Shown here piece by piece: positions 10,082-19,963 of a DNA stretch of 43,767 nucleotides. A program made the position numbers and the translations under genes. Origin of the DNA: Chara braunii (taxonomy: Eukaryota > Streptophyta > Charophyceae > Charales > Characeae); contig BFEA01000025.1 of the NCBI GenBank assembly GCA_003427395.1, positions 1,550,650 to 1,594,416 of the forward strand, written 5' to 3'. Positions within the stretch are counted from its first letter, which is position 1. Every line of letters starts with the position of its first letter. Under the pieces are notes generated by a model, which made no database searches, was not told the DNA's origin, and was given only the letters and a program-made list of their open reading frames with translations.

Positions 10082-11137
10082 GGTGATAGATGCACAACCA
10101 AGTGACGGTTCGACTCCTCACCACTTAGACGTCCCCCTTACTTAACTTAAGACTGACTAACTCTCTATGGACTACAAAATCTTACCCTTCGTTCCATCCA
10201 GATTACCACGGCCGACGGAAGCTTTCGCAACCACGGTCCTTGCAATCCATGCCCAGCACCTGCGGTCAAACCCACCTGGCTTTCACTCCGGTTCAGACCC
10301 TGTCAACTAGGGGCACTAACCTATACTCTAATACTACAGCCGTCACTAAAGAACTTGTTGCTGATCAGGAGGCATTTAAGGAGATCCCCCGTAACTCTTC
10401 AAGAATTCTTTAACGTCGCAGACAGGACGACGCGATCAGCAGGTTCTCTCAAAACGTAGACGGCCCGTTGTGCAGCCCACAACTCAGATTTTGGGCCTAC
10501 CGTGCCACACCGAGCAGCCCGCCGGTCAGTACCGGTCCTTGGGAGGGTTAGGCCTCCAAGACAGTCGAGTCGTTAGACACGGTCTTTAGCCCTACTCTGC
10601 CGGCAGGGGTTTGGTCAACAAAGCCCTATCCTTCATACACGGAGTCCTATCACCTGGACATAAGAGACTCAATGCAAAAAGGAGAAACAGACAAACTCAG
10701 ACTCAACAAGTACCATAGGGTGAGTGCACATCCATAGGGCAAGGGGGCTCGGTGAGATTATACCAACTCCAGCTTGGTCAAAATCGTGGTCAGCAGTTCC
10801 GGTCAACGCCTTGGTCAACGTGGTCAAACCCCGGTCAACGCTCCGGTCAACCCTCTGGCCGGCTATGGCTGCTGGCACCTTCTTCCTCGCCAATCTCCCT
10901 TCTCTTTCTCCTCCTTCACCCTTCTTCTTTCTCGCTGTTTCTCTTTTTTTTTTTTTTTTTTTTACACCCCCCGGCTATGTCTATCTTCACCTTCGTTTTC
11001 CCTTCTTCCTCCTTTTTGCTTCTCTTCCCTGTCTCCTCCTTGTTCCAAGCCCTGCGGCTACGGCCGCTATTTCTTCTTGGACCGCACAACCAATCTTCAG
11101 CGTTGTAGGTACGTGGTAACCCAATCTTGTATCGCTC
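10082..11137. other. leader/LTR-like non-coding DNA upstream of the second element's gag
   Basis: No coding region. It should hold the leader and possibly the 5' LTR of the minus-strand element, but I cannot fix an LTR edge. Contents: GGTCAA repeats at 10776-10850, a T run at 10944-10963, and CT-rich low-complexity DNA from about 10880 that gives several overlapping meaningless reading frames. Confidence 0.5.
10776..10850. repeat. cluster of GGTCAA (TTGACC) boxes with about 12-bp spacing
   Basis: GGTCAA occurs at 10776, 10801, 10813, 10822, 10833 and 10845, with a GGTCAG at 10788. On the minus strand, the sense of the nearby gag, each reads TTGACC, which matches the core of the plant W-box bound by WRKY factors. 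Regulatory use is inference. Confidence 0.75.
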
Positions 11138-11157
11138 NNNNNNNNNNNNNNNNNNNN
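11138..11157. other. 20-N assembly gap
   Basis: A run of 20 N. The true gap length is unknown, so continuity between 11137 and 11158 is not established. Confidence 0.99.
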
Positions 11158-11484
11158 GTGCCGGGGGGAGGGGAGGGAGGACCCCTCCCCCACCAATCAA
11201 TCAATCAATGAATCAATCAAGAAAACAATCAATCAAAATCAATATTTATTTTTTTTCTATGTTTTAAAATTCTTTTGTCACACACCAAACACCCCCCTCC
11301 AAATTTCACTTTCTTTTTTTTTATGGCTTTCGGAGGGGACCGCCATGCGCAGGCAATGTGCACGCCCCGTTTTCGAGCGCGCGGCTCCACCTGCGTGTGG
11401 CGCAACCGCAAAGTTTCTAGGCCGCGCGGCCAGCCTCCTTGGCCGCGGACGAGGCCGCAGGATCCGCAGTCGTCAAGGTCATGT
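11158..11484. other. gene-free flank with AATC microsatellite and GC-rich block
   Basis: G-rich and C-rich runs, an (AATC)n repeat at about 11190-11240, then a CpG-rich stretch (11340-11470) with several GGCCGCG boxes. It ends in ATGT directly before the long repeat that starts at 11485. Confidence 0.6.
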
Positions 11485-12017
11485 TGTGAGGAAACCCGGG
11501 GAGGGGTCGCCTACTGTTCGCTGAAGCCAAGGGCTACACCGCCTGTCACTCGCTGCGCCTGCATTAGAGGTCCTCAGGGACCAGCGGGGTGTTGAAGTTG
11601 CCACTGCCTATCAAATTTCCTCTTTCAAGTTAATCTTGCGGCTCTACTCAGGGATAATCTCAGTGGAGGATCAAGGTTAAAATGCAAGGTAAGAAAAAAA
11701 ATTGTTTATTATGGCCTACAGATCTGAGCCCCAAGTGAATACATTTCTTTAAATTGTTCCAGTCGATCTTCAAGTTAGCTCGGGGACATCCTTTGCTTCG
11801 GCCTTGATATCTGACGAGCAATGGCAATAAGAATAATTCTTAAATATTAATAGTAGCAATGGCGATAATAATATTCGAAAAACATGAACAATGTACGTTA
11901 TTACCATCCCACTTACTTTCTCACCCCCCTTGGAGCAGATTCGCCCCTCCTATATGCGCGGTCTCGGTTCCAACCATGTCCGTTATTTGCGCAGAAACTC
12001 GAACATTCCAATAATAC

Positions 12018-12440
12018 CCCTTTTCTTCAGGATAGGACCCCGATTGGGCGGTTTATGTACTGACAAATTCAGAAATTCCAATAGTCTCTTTTCCTGCAGA
12101 ACAAATCGTTGACGGGACTGAACCCGAACTGCCAATTACAAAGACTGCATTATTACCCTTTCTTGCCGAATGAGTTCTTGATTGGTCTGAATACGAATTG
12201 CCAAACCTAGAAATCTCAATAATTCCTCTTTTCTGCAGAATGAGTTGAACTTCTTGATTGGTCTGAACACGAATTGCCAAACTAAAGGGTTTTAATAATT
12301 CTTTTTTTTTGCAGAATGAGTTCTTGATTGGACTGAACACGAACTGCCAAACTCATAAGCTTAAATAATACTCTTGTCTCCGGGGAGAATCTTTGATTGG
12401 CCGGGTCTCAACTGTTAAACACAAAATTCTCAATAATACA
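12018..12440. repeat. 66-74-bp tandem repeat inside the left LTR, about 6 units
   Basis: Units begin near 12018, 12086, 12157, 12227, 12301 and 12373. Each has TTTTCTGCAGAATGAG, then TTGATTGG, TGAACACGAA, TGCCAAAC and ends CAATAAT or similar. The same units, in the same order, occur in the right LTR. Confidence 0.85.
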
Positions 12441-14529
12441 CGTCCCTTTCACTCTTCCTTTCTCATACACACATTCGCGCACACACTATCTCACTCTCAT
12501 ACTCGCTTGTTCACACATGCTGCTACACTTGAAAGGACCATTTCAATGAATCACACTCTGCCTTATAGCTTCTCTACACGCCACTCCAGCCCGCTTGATT
12601 ACTTCCCCACTGAGAATGCATTCTTAATCAACCTTCTGCAAGAAAACGGGAAAGATACATATGTGCGCCGCAACTCTTGGCGCATGCTCATCAGTTGACC
12701 ACCATGGAGTGAATCGCCTACTAAGACATGGGAAGGTACATGGTCATATTCTTTATTTTTGCAGACAATACTGCCACTGTGTCACTTGCTACCCAAGGCA
12801 AGCAGCATGCGTCTTCAACTTGAATCAGGAAAGATGCACGGTCACATTCTCCGTGTTTCATGTCGAGCATAGAAGGGAAAAGGAGAGAATCATCAACAAA
12901 AACAAGCAAGGCTACATTGCCACATTTTGTCTGGTATACACCTCGTTCCTCCGAATTGTTAATGAATCTCTCACTAGAAGATGGAAAGGTGCACGACACT
13001 GATGATTGCTCCCTGTGCGCGGCTGTTGTTAGAGCGTCGTCGGCAGTCAGTTAGTATGACACGAACGTGGTCTGACCCAGGCGTTATATTCGATGAATGT
13101 CAACTCTCTCTCTTTTCATGTGCACCACCTCACGGGTTCTCGCAAGCTTCCTCACAAGATTTCCCCTCTAGCGTGATTCCCAATGAATGTGTTTTTGAAG
13201 CGAGCGCACTACTCACCTGATTCGCTTCCCGTTCGTTGTTCAACCTTAGACTAGTCGTATGCCCAAACACTAGCGTTCCTCCCCTCATAGCCCGATTAAC
13301 CTCTCGCAGGTGAGTCATTTCCTACATAGGCGGCTCATTTCTCGTGATTACTCCCGTGATGATAATTTTTGGGCGTGAGAACCCACACTCGAATCCTGTC
13401 CGGATCCAAGCCAGGTTCACGTGAATGGGAGACTACCCCCCCTTCCAGCCTTTCCTGTCGTGCACAATCCCTCTTCAACTCATCTTACCACTGTTCAAAC
13501 CTTGCAGATCAACTTAGATCAGATCTGCCTACACAGGCGTGATACCGTCCAGCATCCACCCGCAAGTTCAACATTGACGTTACTGATGAGATCTGCTCGC
13601 CAGGGCTCACGATCTCAACCGCTTCGTTCTCGCTCCTCCCTTCCTTTGCCTGTGCGAAAAGCCCCTCTCCCTATTGATTGGATATGGGCCTGTGTACGTA
13701 AGGCATGCGTGAAAACGCCCTCGTCCCCCCCCGCATTGTCTGAATGTCTCCTCCCTTTCAAAGGCGAACTGCGCAAAGCATTCCCTAGCTCCGCTCGTCG
13801 TGCTTCGTGAATGTGAGTGGCGTTGTGCATTCCCCTGGCTGGACGAGTTCCCGAACGGGCATGTTCTTACCCCACTAGGACGGGAGGTTGGGTACGCCTG
13901 ACACACACAAATAAAAACGAATCCCCCTGTGTTCGCTGGTTCCCACTATATTCACGCAACACGTAGCACCTCACTCATAGGACTCAGGGCAACTGGGACC
14001 GTCGGTGCCAACAATACCCATGGCTCCAGATCGAGAACAGGTAGTAAACAGGCTCGGGGCAATAGGCCCGACACTCAGACGAAACCCTAAAGGAAAGCAT
14101 AGTACCAAGCGCTTAAGTGTCATGCCCATTCTGGGGTTCATTTGTTGTCAGAGACCACGCCCTAATAAAAGCAGTGTCGGATTAATTTACCATGCTTAAC
14201 TGCATCCTGCCGCATCAGTTGCTGTCACACAGTCAAATTGTGTCATTGATCGACTATTGCGACATTATGATTGTAGTTGATCCACTGCAACGCACAAAGA
14301 CCAGGGCCGTTACGGTCACCTTAGTAAGCCAACGATACCAGGTCAAGTACCGTACCAATGTACCATAGAGTATCGATGTCGTAAACACACCCGAAGCAGA
14401 ACCCGCATCGTAGTTTATTGAGTGGTGCCTAGCTAGTAGGGAGAATACAAAATTTAGGATTGGACAGTAATGTGCCGCTTCAGTGGCGCACCAATGATCG
14501 TACCAAAGTAACAAGATTAGACCCTGCTC

Positions 14530-15030
14530 TAGTGTCGTGCCAGTGACCGAACCTGAAATTCAGGAATAGAGCGCGGTATGCTGCCCCAGTACCTTATCTT
14601 TGTCGAACCATTGTTCATACCAAGGTCAAAATGCCAAACCACGGACCAGACATCGTGCCAAACACAAGCACCGTGCCTGTACCAAATCAGTGTCCATATC
14701 GTCCACAGACCAGATATTGAACCAGCGACCGTATGTCGCAATCATCCAAAACTGGACTGCAATATCGCACCAAGGATCAACCATCCCATACTGTGCTTGC
14801 GCCAAACCAGTGGTCGTGCCAAACAACAGGTGTGTCGTGCCTGTTCCAAACCAATGTCTACACCAGAAGTGATAATACCGAGCCTCCTTGCGCTTACTAA
14901 CCAGAAACAATAGTACCCGACTGTTGCGGTTGTACCAATGCCAGACAAGTGACCACACCTCAGGTCGTAGTGTGTCGTCCCAATGCCTTGCGAATGCCGA
15001 ACCAGTACCGAACCTGAAATAACTGTTTCA
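14530..15030. repeat. cluster of degenerate TGCCRAACCAGTG motifs in the left LTR
   Basis: Short variants such as GTGCCAAACA, GCGCCAAACCAGTGG, GTGCCTGTACCAAAT and ATGCCGAACCAGT recur at irregular spacing. The right LTR has the counterpart at about 34420-34930. It looks like an eroded minisatellite or a dense array of binding sites. Confidence 0.55.
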
Positions 15031-15732
15031 AACCGTAGTGTCCCTTTTCGTTGCTGGCCAAATACCTGTCGTGGTCAAGTCGTCGTTTCCATGAAACCCT
15101 CACCCCCAGGTCGTTGTCATACCTCCACCAGTTGGCAGTCCAATGTAGTAACCCATAGCGAGTACTCAATACCATACGGCAGTCGACCACCATCACGTAC
15201 ATTAATATAAGAGGGTAATCAAATGGAAAAAATCCGTTTAGATCAAAATAATAATAAATAGAAAAAAATCCGGTTGAAATCAACAAGGCCACTAGCAATA
15301 AAAAAATGTTAAATATTAAAATAATCAACCATTTTTATTTTCTTTTATCATTTGTAATTTCTATTCCTTATTTTTAATTTCTTTATTAAATTAGATAAAA
15401 CTTTAGGTCCCTTTTCTCGCCAACTCGCCAGTGTGGAAAGGGTCGCGTGAAGACTTGCATACATACCTTTACCCTCGGCTGGCTGATTCGAAGATAGCCT
15501 CAAAACTGGCGAAAAAGGTTAAGCGTCAGCCAAGGTAGAGGCAACTGTTCAACTTGTTAAATATAAGGGTTAGTTCCTGCGGTCAACGCAGGGAAGTTTA
15601 GGGTTCCTCTAAAGATCCCTAATTTTCCCCGACAGTCCTGACAAGAGTACCCGCCAAACCCTAACCCGAAGTTTGGTTGGTGGACGGATTCCTTGTACTT
15701 CGGGTGACCGGCAGGTCTAGGACCGCCCGACA

Positions 15733-16034
15733 GTAAGCCCGGACCTCTTCTCGACGTCCCCGTCGAGATTTCGTCGTTTCGGTCATAGGAAACACACAAG
15801 TTTAAAAGTAACTGCCCATTTGTGTCACCCGTGTCGACATTTAACTACCTTGTGTGTGGGTCTTCTTGGGGTCCTGAGACTGAGAAGATGCTTCTTATCC
15901 TTCCTGCACCCGTGTCGCTTAGGTATAGGTAAGAGAACGATTTTCTGCTTCTTTTTTTGTTGAAATGGAAGCGGTCCGGATGCACCACCATATATAATGT
16001 CGACTCTTCGTATCGGCCTCCGGAGTACGAAAAG
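15733..16034. other. spacer between integrase and 3' LTR of the giant element
   Basis: Non-coding. A polypurine tract should lie here on the minus strand beside 15733. The nearest purine run is weak (GAGAAGAGG, plus-strand 15742-15750), about 9 bases short of the LTR edge; a longer A/G run lies near 15948-15958. Neither is convincing. Confidence 0.45.
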
Positions 16035-17370
16035 TCATTTCTTTCTCTTCCCTAGTGTCAAACCTTTCACTTTTTGGGTCTCTACTCTCTTCCTCTTCTT
16101 GGAACTCTCCCCTATCTCAAAGCGTCTCGATGGTGGTTCATCTGTCACCTTGGTTTTACCCATTCCCTTAAGATCACATAGTGTAGGCGTAGGGGTAGGG
16201 GATCTCCTTGGTCTGAACAATTTCAGTCTCGCCCCTGCCACATAATCTCTCCACTTAGATCCATCCAATTCAGCTATCGTATATGCTCCCCAATCGGGCT
16301 CCTTGACTATGTGATAAAGCCCCATCCATTTATTCACCAGTTTTCCTGACCATGTCTTTTCCAAAGTTGCGTCATAGAGAAGGATCATATCCCCTACACT
16401 TATCTTGTCATTTCTTATCTTCATATTCTTATTCCATCTCTCCTTCCCTTTCTCTCTTTCTACAGGCAGTCGATGCCAGCAGATTGTCTTTTAACCCATA
16501 GGCTATTTGTCTCGTTCGCACAGCTAGGAGCTCCGATCGCCACATGTTGTCATCCCAGTCGACGGTAGTCCAACTGTCAACTTGGAACTCTATGGGAAGA
16601 GGGCAATGCCTCCCAAACCATAGTGTAATGAGGATAACCTGTACTACCCCGTACCATGACATTGTCCGCCCAAATGGCATATCGAAAGTATCGCGGGCAG
16701 TCACTGTCTTTTCCTCTACACCACTTAGATAGCGACTCTATCAAGGATTGATGACCTTCTTCTACAGGCGAGTTGGACTGAGGGTGGTAAGCAGTGGTTA
16801 TCGATACTCTAACCCCTGCCTTCTTGAACACATTCTGCACTTCGTCTGCCAGGAACTCTGCTGAGTCTGTTCCTCTATCCATTACAATCCTACTGACACA
16901 GGTGGATTTAGACAGGTATTCTAGGACAAAGTTCTTGACTTCTTTAGCCGACTTTGTTCAGATGGGCTTACCGTCCACAAACCCTGTGAAATTATCCCTA
17001 ATGTTCACCACATAGTTCATATTTCCTACCCCTTTCGGTATTTTCACTAAGTTTATATGAACCTTCTCCCCTGGTCTAGTAGGAGAGGAAGGGTGAAGAG
17101 GCTCCTTGTACTTCTCAACATCCTTGTACTGACCTTCCGATCAGTAGAGCCTGTGCACCTTCTCATACATGCCTTTCACCACTCTACGTCCATCGACTAC
17201 ACCGTCATGGAGTGCAACTACTATAGACTATTTCTCTTCAGGATCGCAGACCACTCGTAGAGCCATTCCTGGGCCCGTAGGTCTGCGAAACTGATGCCCC
17301 GATCTAAGATAGAACTGAGCTGTCTGTCTCCTGATCTCCGGATCTAGACTCTCCTCACCTGATAGATGCA
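16035..17370 (-). pseudogene. integrase of the giant element, broken, first catalytic Asp lost
   Basis: Minus strand, in order. The zinc-finger region has ALHDG, but the second His is replaced (GRRVVKG) and text jumps from QYKDVEKY to KEPLHPS, so the CxxC half is missing. The core has GEKVHINLVKIPKGVGN, where Asp is expected at the Asn (codon at 17051-17053), a TGA at 16967-16969 for Arg, MDRGTDSAEF with the second Asp, and AYHPQSNSPVEEGHQ with Glu kept. A frame change near 16600 leads to FGRHCPLPIEF. The C-terminal barrel, VGDMILLYDATLEKTWSGKL and GAYTIAELDG, ends in a basic tail (SSKKRKR, LGKRKK) at 16035. I see no chromodomain. Confidence 0.87.
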
Positions 17371-17402
17371 GTCCAATCGTCCGGTACTTCCATTCTTAAA
17401 GG

Positions 17403-17945
17403 TTAACCTGAAAGGTTAACCTGAAAGCGATCCGCTCGTCTTGGCTTAGTCATGGTTAGTGTCGCCGCACTTATCGGTCGCTTAGTGTCAATCTGAATCC
17501 GCAAAAGCCCATCGATGAGTGCATTCTTAATGCCAGAGATCCTCTCAACAGTGTAGTGAAAAAGTTGGATCCTAATTAACCATCGTGCGATAGTAGGGTG
17601 AGTCAGGTTGAAATCCTTCAGCAGCATTGAAGCAACAACTGTAGGATCTACCCGTTAGATAAATCATCTCTCATATATGTAGGGCATGAATGCATCCAAC
17701 CATCGCAGGACAACTAACACCTCTTTTTTAAATCGACTATAGTTACGTTCCGCAGCGTTAAGCGTCTGACTCTCGAACCTCAACGGTCTTTCCTTCCCCT
17801 CAGCGTCTTTCTGGGAAAGCAATCCTCCGACTGGACATGGTCCAACATCCGTAGATACTATGAAAGGCCTATTTGTCTCGTCCTCGAAGAATGATACGCC
17901 TAGGATACGTCCTCCTTCCTTAAATTCCTCCTTAAGAGTTAGCAT
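17403..17945 (-). pseudogene. RNase H domain of the giant element
   Basis: RPFIVSTDVGPCPVGGLL carries the first catalytic Asp of the Ty3 RNase H fold, then ERPLRFESQTLNAAERNYSRFKKEVLVVL. Two stops near 17650 separate this from DFNLTHPTIARWLIRIQLF and VERISGIKNALIDGL, the end of the domain. At the downstream edge a 14-bp segment (GAAAGGTTAACCTG on the plus strand) is duplicated near 17398-17425. Confidence 0.83.
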
Positions 17946-17954
17946 GGTGAGTTT

Positions 17955-19184
17955 TTAAGGAGAATCCCAGCAAAATCGTTCAGTCTTTCGAAGGAGAATC
18001 CGTAGCTGCTCCGCCTTCTCCGCGTATCCACGTACGAACATTCGCCAGTAGCCTACGACCCCCAGAAACTGACGAACTTCGGTGGCACTATGCAACGGTG
18101 ACGGCCAGTTCAAAAGTTTATCTAGCTTTGCCGAATTTGTCCGCCGTCCTCTTGTGTCGCAAATAAACCCTATAATCTTTATCGATAAAACTGCCCATCT
18201 GCTTTTCGTCCAACTCACCGTTAAACTGGCGTCATCTAGCTGCTCTAAAATTGCATCAATATCTGTCAGGTGTTGCTCTATAAACCTCCTAACACCAAGA
18301 ATGACCTCTGTCTCGTCCTTTTCCACCGGCCCTTTAATCGGGAAGTTATCTAGCAAGACTTTCACATTGTCAGGAATAAAGTATTTCGGGACAACTACCA
18401 TAGCTCTCTGGAACACAGCAACTCCGTTAGTCCACCTCATAGGTACGACCATCATTTGTACTAATCTGAGTGGTGTCTGCATACTGGTGAGGTGTCTATC
18501 CTTAGGATCCAAGGGTATCTCATCGTTACCAGAAAACAAATCGAAGACAGAGTAGATCGATCTGCCTGCCGCTCCCTCCGCTCGCAGATCTGCGTGAGGA
18601 ATGGATCCGACATCGCGGATGGTGACAACATTCACCTTCTGAAGATCCTGAATCAACCGGATCTTCCCGTTCGGTTTCCGTAGGAAGAGCCACCTATTCT
18701 CATAGGCAGTGCCGGATGGCTCAGCCACATGAGAAACCATCTTCTCTTTCAGAAAGGTAATCACCTCTTACTTCTCTTTCTGAGCGAACTTCTACCCCTG
18801 GGCCGCATCATTCCACGGAGTGTTTGGAATCGTGTAGATCCTAGTAAGTTTAACGTACCTAGGATCAATCCTCCCCCTTTCCGCATCGTTAAAAGCTATA
18901 GTTTTATCGCAAGTCTTAAGAACTTCCAGCACTCGCTGTTTTTCTTGTTCAATCAGATTTTTGTCTCTTATGTCCATCTCCGCTATCCTTTCTTTTGTTA
19001 AGCGTTGCGACTCTCTCTTCTTCCTCTCTTTAATTTTCCCCGCGATCTCTTCTTCTGAGATTCTCTCTAGTGCCGATCGCTCTCGGGCCACATCCGTCGA
19101 TTTTGGTTTCTGTGTTACTCGCATGTGTTTCTTTGGTCGCCCCCCGTAGGAGACTGCGCCCTTAAAAAAAGACACAGAGATCAT
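17955..19184 (-). pseudogene. reverse transcriptase of the giant element, catalytic box LLDN
   Basis: The frame from 19184 begins with a Lys/Glu-rich linker (about 80 residues) and reaches IAFNDAERGRIDPRYV, the RT N-terminus. After short breaks near 18780, the frame from 18764 shows EPSGTAYENRWLFLRKPNGK, motif A YSVFDLFSGN with Asp, motif B PMRWTNGVAVFQRAM, and motif C reading VLLDNFPIKG. The second Asp of the YxDD pair is Asn (codon 18345-18347), so polymerase activity should be lost. The connection follows as EVRQFLGVVGYWRMFVRGYAEKA. Confidence 0.92.
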
Positions 19185-19244
19185 CCCTCCGAACTCTTTG
19201 TCCCCTTTCTTCGGATAAGAGTTACCATCTATAATTACGCAATT

Positions 19245-19850
19245 TCATAGGTCTTCCACTTCCACTATTCGTCCTTCTTCCTTTGTAAGTAAGGTCCTAT
19301 ACTTCTTTTCGCGCAATCGCGGTAAGCGACTAGCGAAAGAGGTCGACTTACGCACTCCATGTGTGCCAGCAGCCGCGAGAGACGCCCTGTTCCTAGGGTC
19401 TCGAGACTCTACTGTCTCAATCATGATCCGACCACCATCAGGGCGCTTAATAGAAAGCATCTGACTCCCGTCCGATCGTTCTATCATGACGACATGAACA
19501 TGGCTCAACCATGTCCGCCTTAGGAGTAGCTTCGAGTTGCAGTCCTTAACCACGAAGATAGGAATCAATGTGCTCAACCATGTCCGCCCTAGGAGTAGCT
19601 TCGAGTTGCAGTCCTTAACCACGAAGATAGGAATCAATGTGCTCAACCCTTCGACCTCAATGGCTGCTTTGTGACAAACTCCATAAATCTTTTGTTTCCT
19701 TCCGTCAGCTGTCTCTATCTTAAATAGGAAGGACCTATCCAGTTTCAACCCTAGCAGTACGGCGAGCTGCTCGTCTATAATGATAACCTTGCTACAATTA
19801 TCAATCACTCCTTGCAGAACTATCTTGTCGTTGAGAATAGTTTCAACTGT
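19245..19850 (-). pseudogene. retropepsin-like protease of the giant element, active site degraded
   Basis: GVIDNCSKVIIIDEQLAVLLGL occupies the position of a protease active-site loop, but the expected D-T/S-G reads D-N-C. KLLLGRTWL is the hydrophobic-Gly motif near the end of the domain. That end is duplicated in frame: 23 residues (STLIPIFVVKDCNSKLLL and so on) occur twice in a row. A basic linker (SFASRLPRLREKKYRTLL) leads towards RT. Reading begins about 19850 without a Met, as part of the Gag-Pol frame. Confidence 0.8.
19503..19640. repeat. 69-bp in-frame tandem duplication within the protease
   Basis: 19503-19571 and 19572-19640 are nearly identical 69-bp units (23 codons) with one or two differences. 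They duplicate the terminal beta-strand and the GRTWL motif. Confidence 0.95.
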
Positions 19851-19963
19851 CGTGCTTTCTGAGATGTAGAACTTGTGAGGAGGGACCTCTCCATACCATC
19901 CAGGTATACTGTCGCCGCACTCTCAGCTTTCTTGCTCACCCCCGATATTGCCATAGTAGGCAC

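Larger units (their letters stand above)
11485..15732 (-). repeat. 3' LTR of the giant element (left copy)
   Basis: About 4.25 kb, collinear with 31377-35695 in the same orientation. Reading on the minus strand it begins TGTCGGGCGG at 15732 and ends CCTCACA at 11485. No protein-coding frame is conserved between the two copies; the small frames in it are chance. It contains a 66-74-bp tandem array (12018-12440), a block identical between copies for 107 bp (14064-14170) and a region of degenerate TGCCRAACCAGTG motifs (about 14530-15030). It lacks about 95 bp that the other copy has near 35108-35200. Confidence 0.87.

Noticed and set aside
10108-10123. GTTCGACTCCTCACCA, resembling a tRNA 3' end or a primer-binding site for the minus-strand element
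   Set aside because: The distance from TTCGA to CCA is too short for a tRNA, and no LTR edge with CA is visible beside it.
10724-11211. three overlapping Ser/Phe/Pro-rich reading frames
   Set aside because: They are products of pyrimidine-rich low-complexity DNA, and one runs through the N gap.
15742-15750. GAGAAGAGG (minus strand) as the polypurine tract of the giant element
   Set aside because: It is short and about 9 bases away from the LTR edge. Noted only as a weak candidate.
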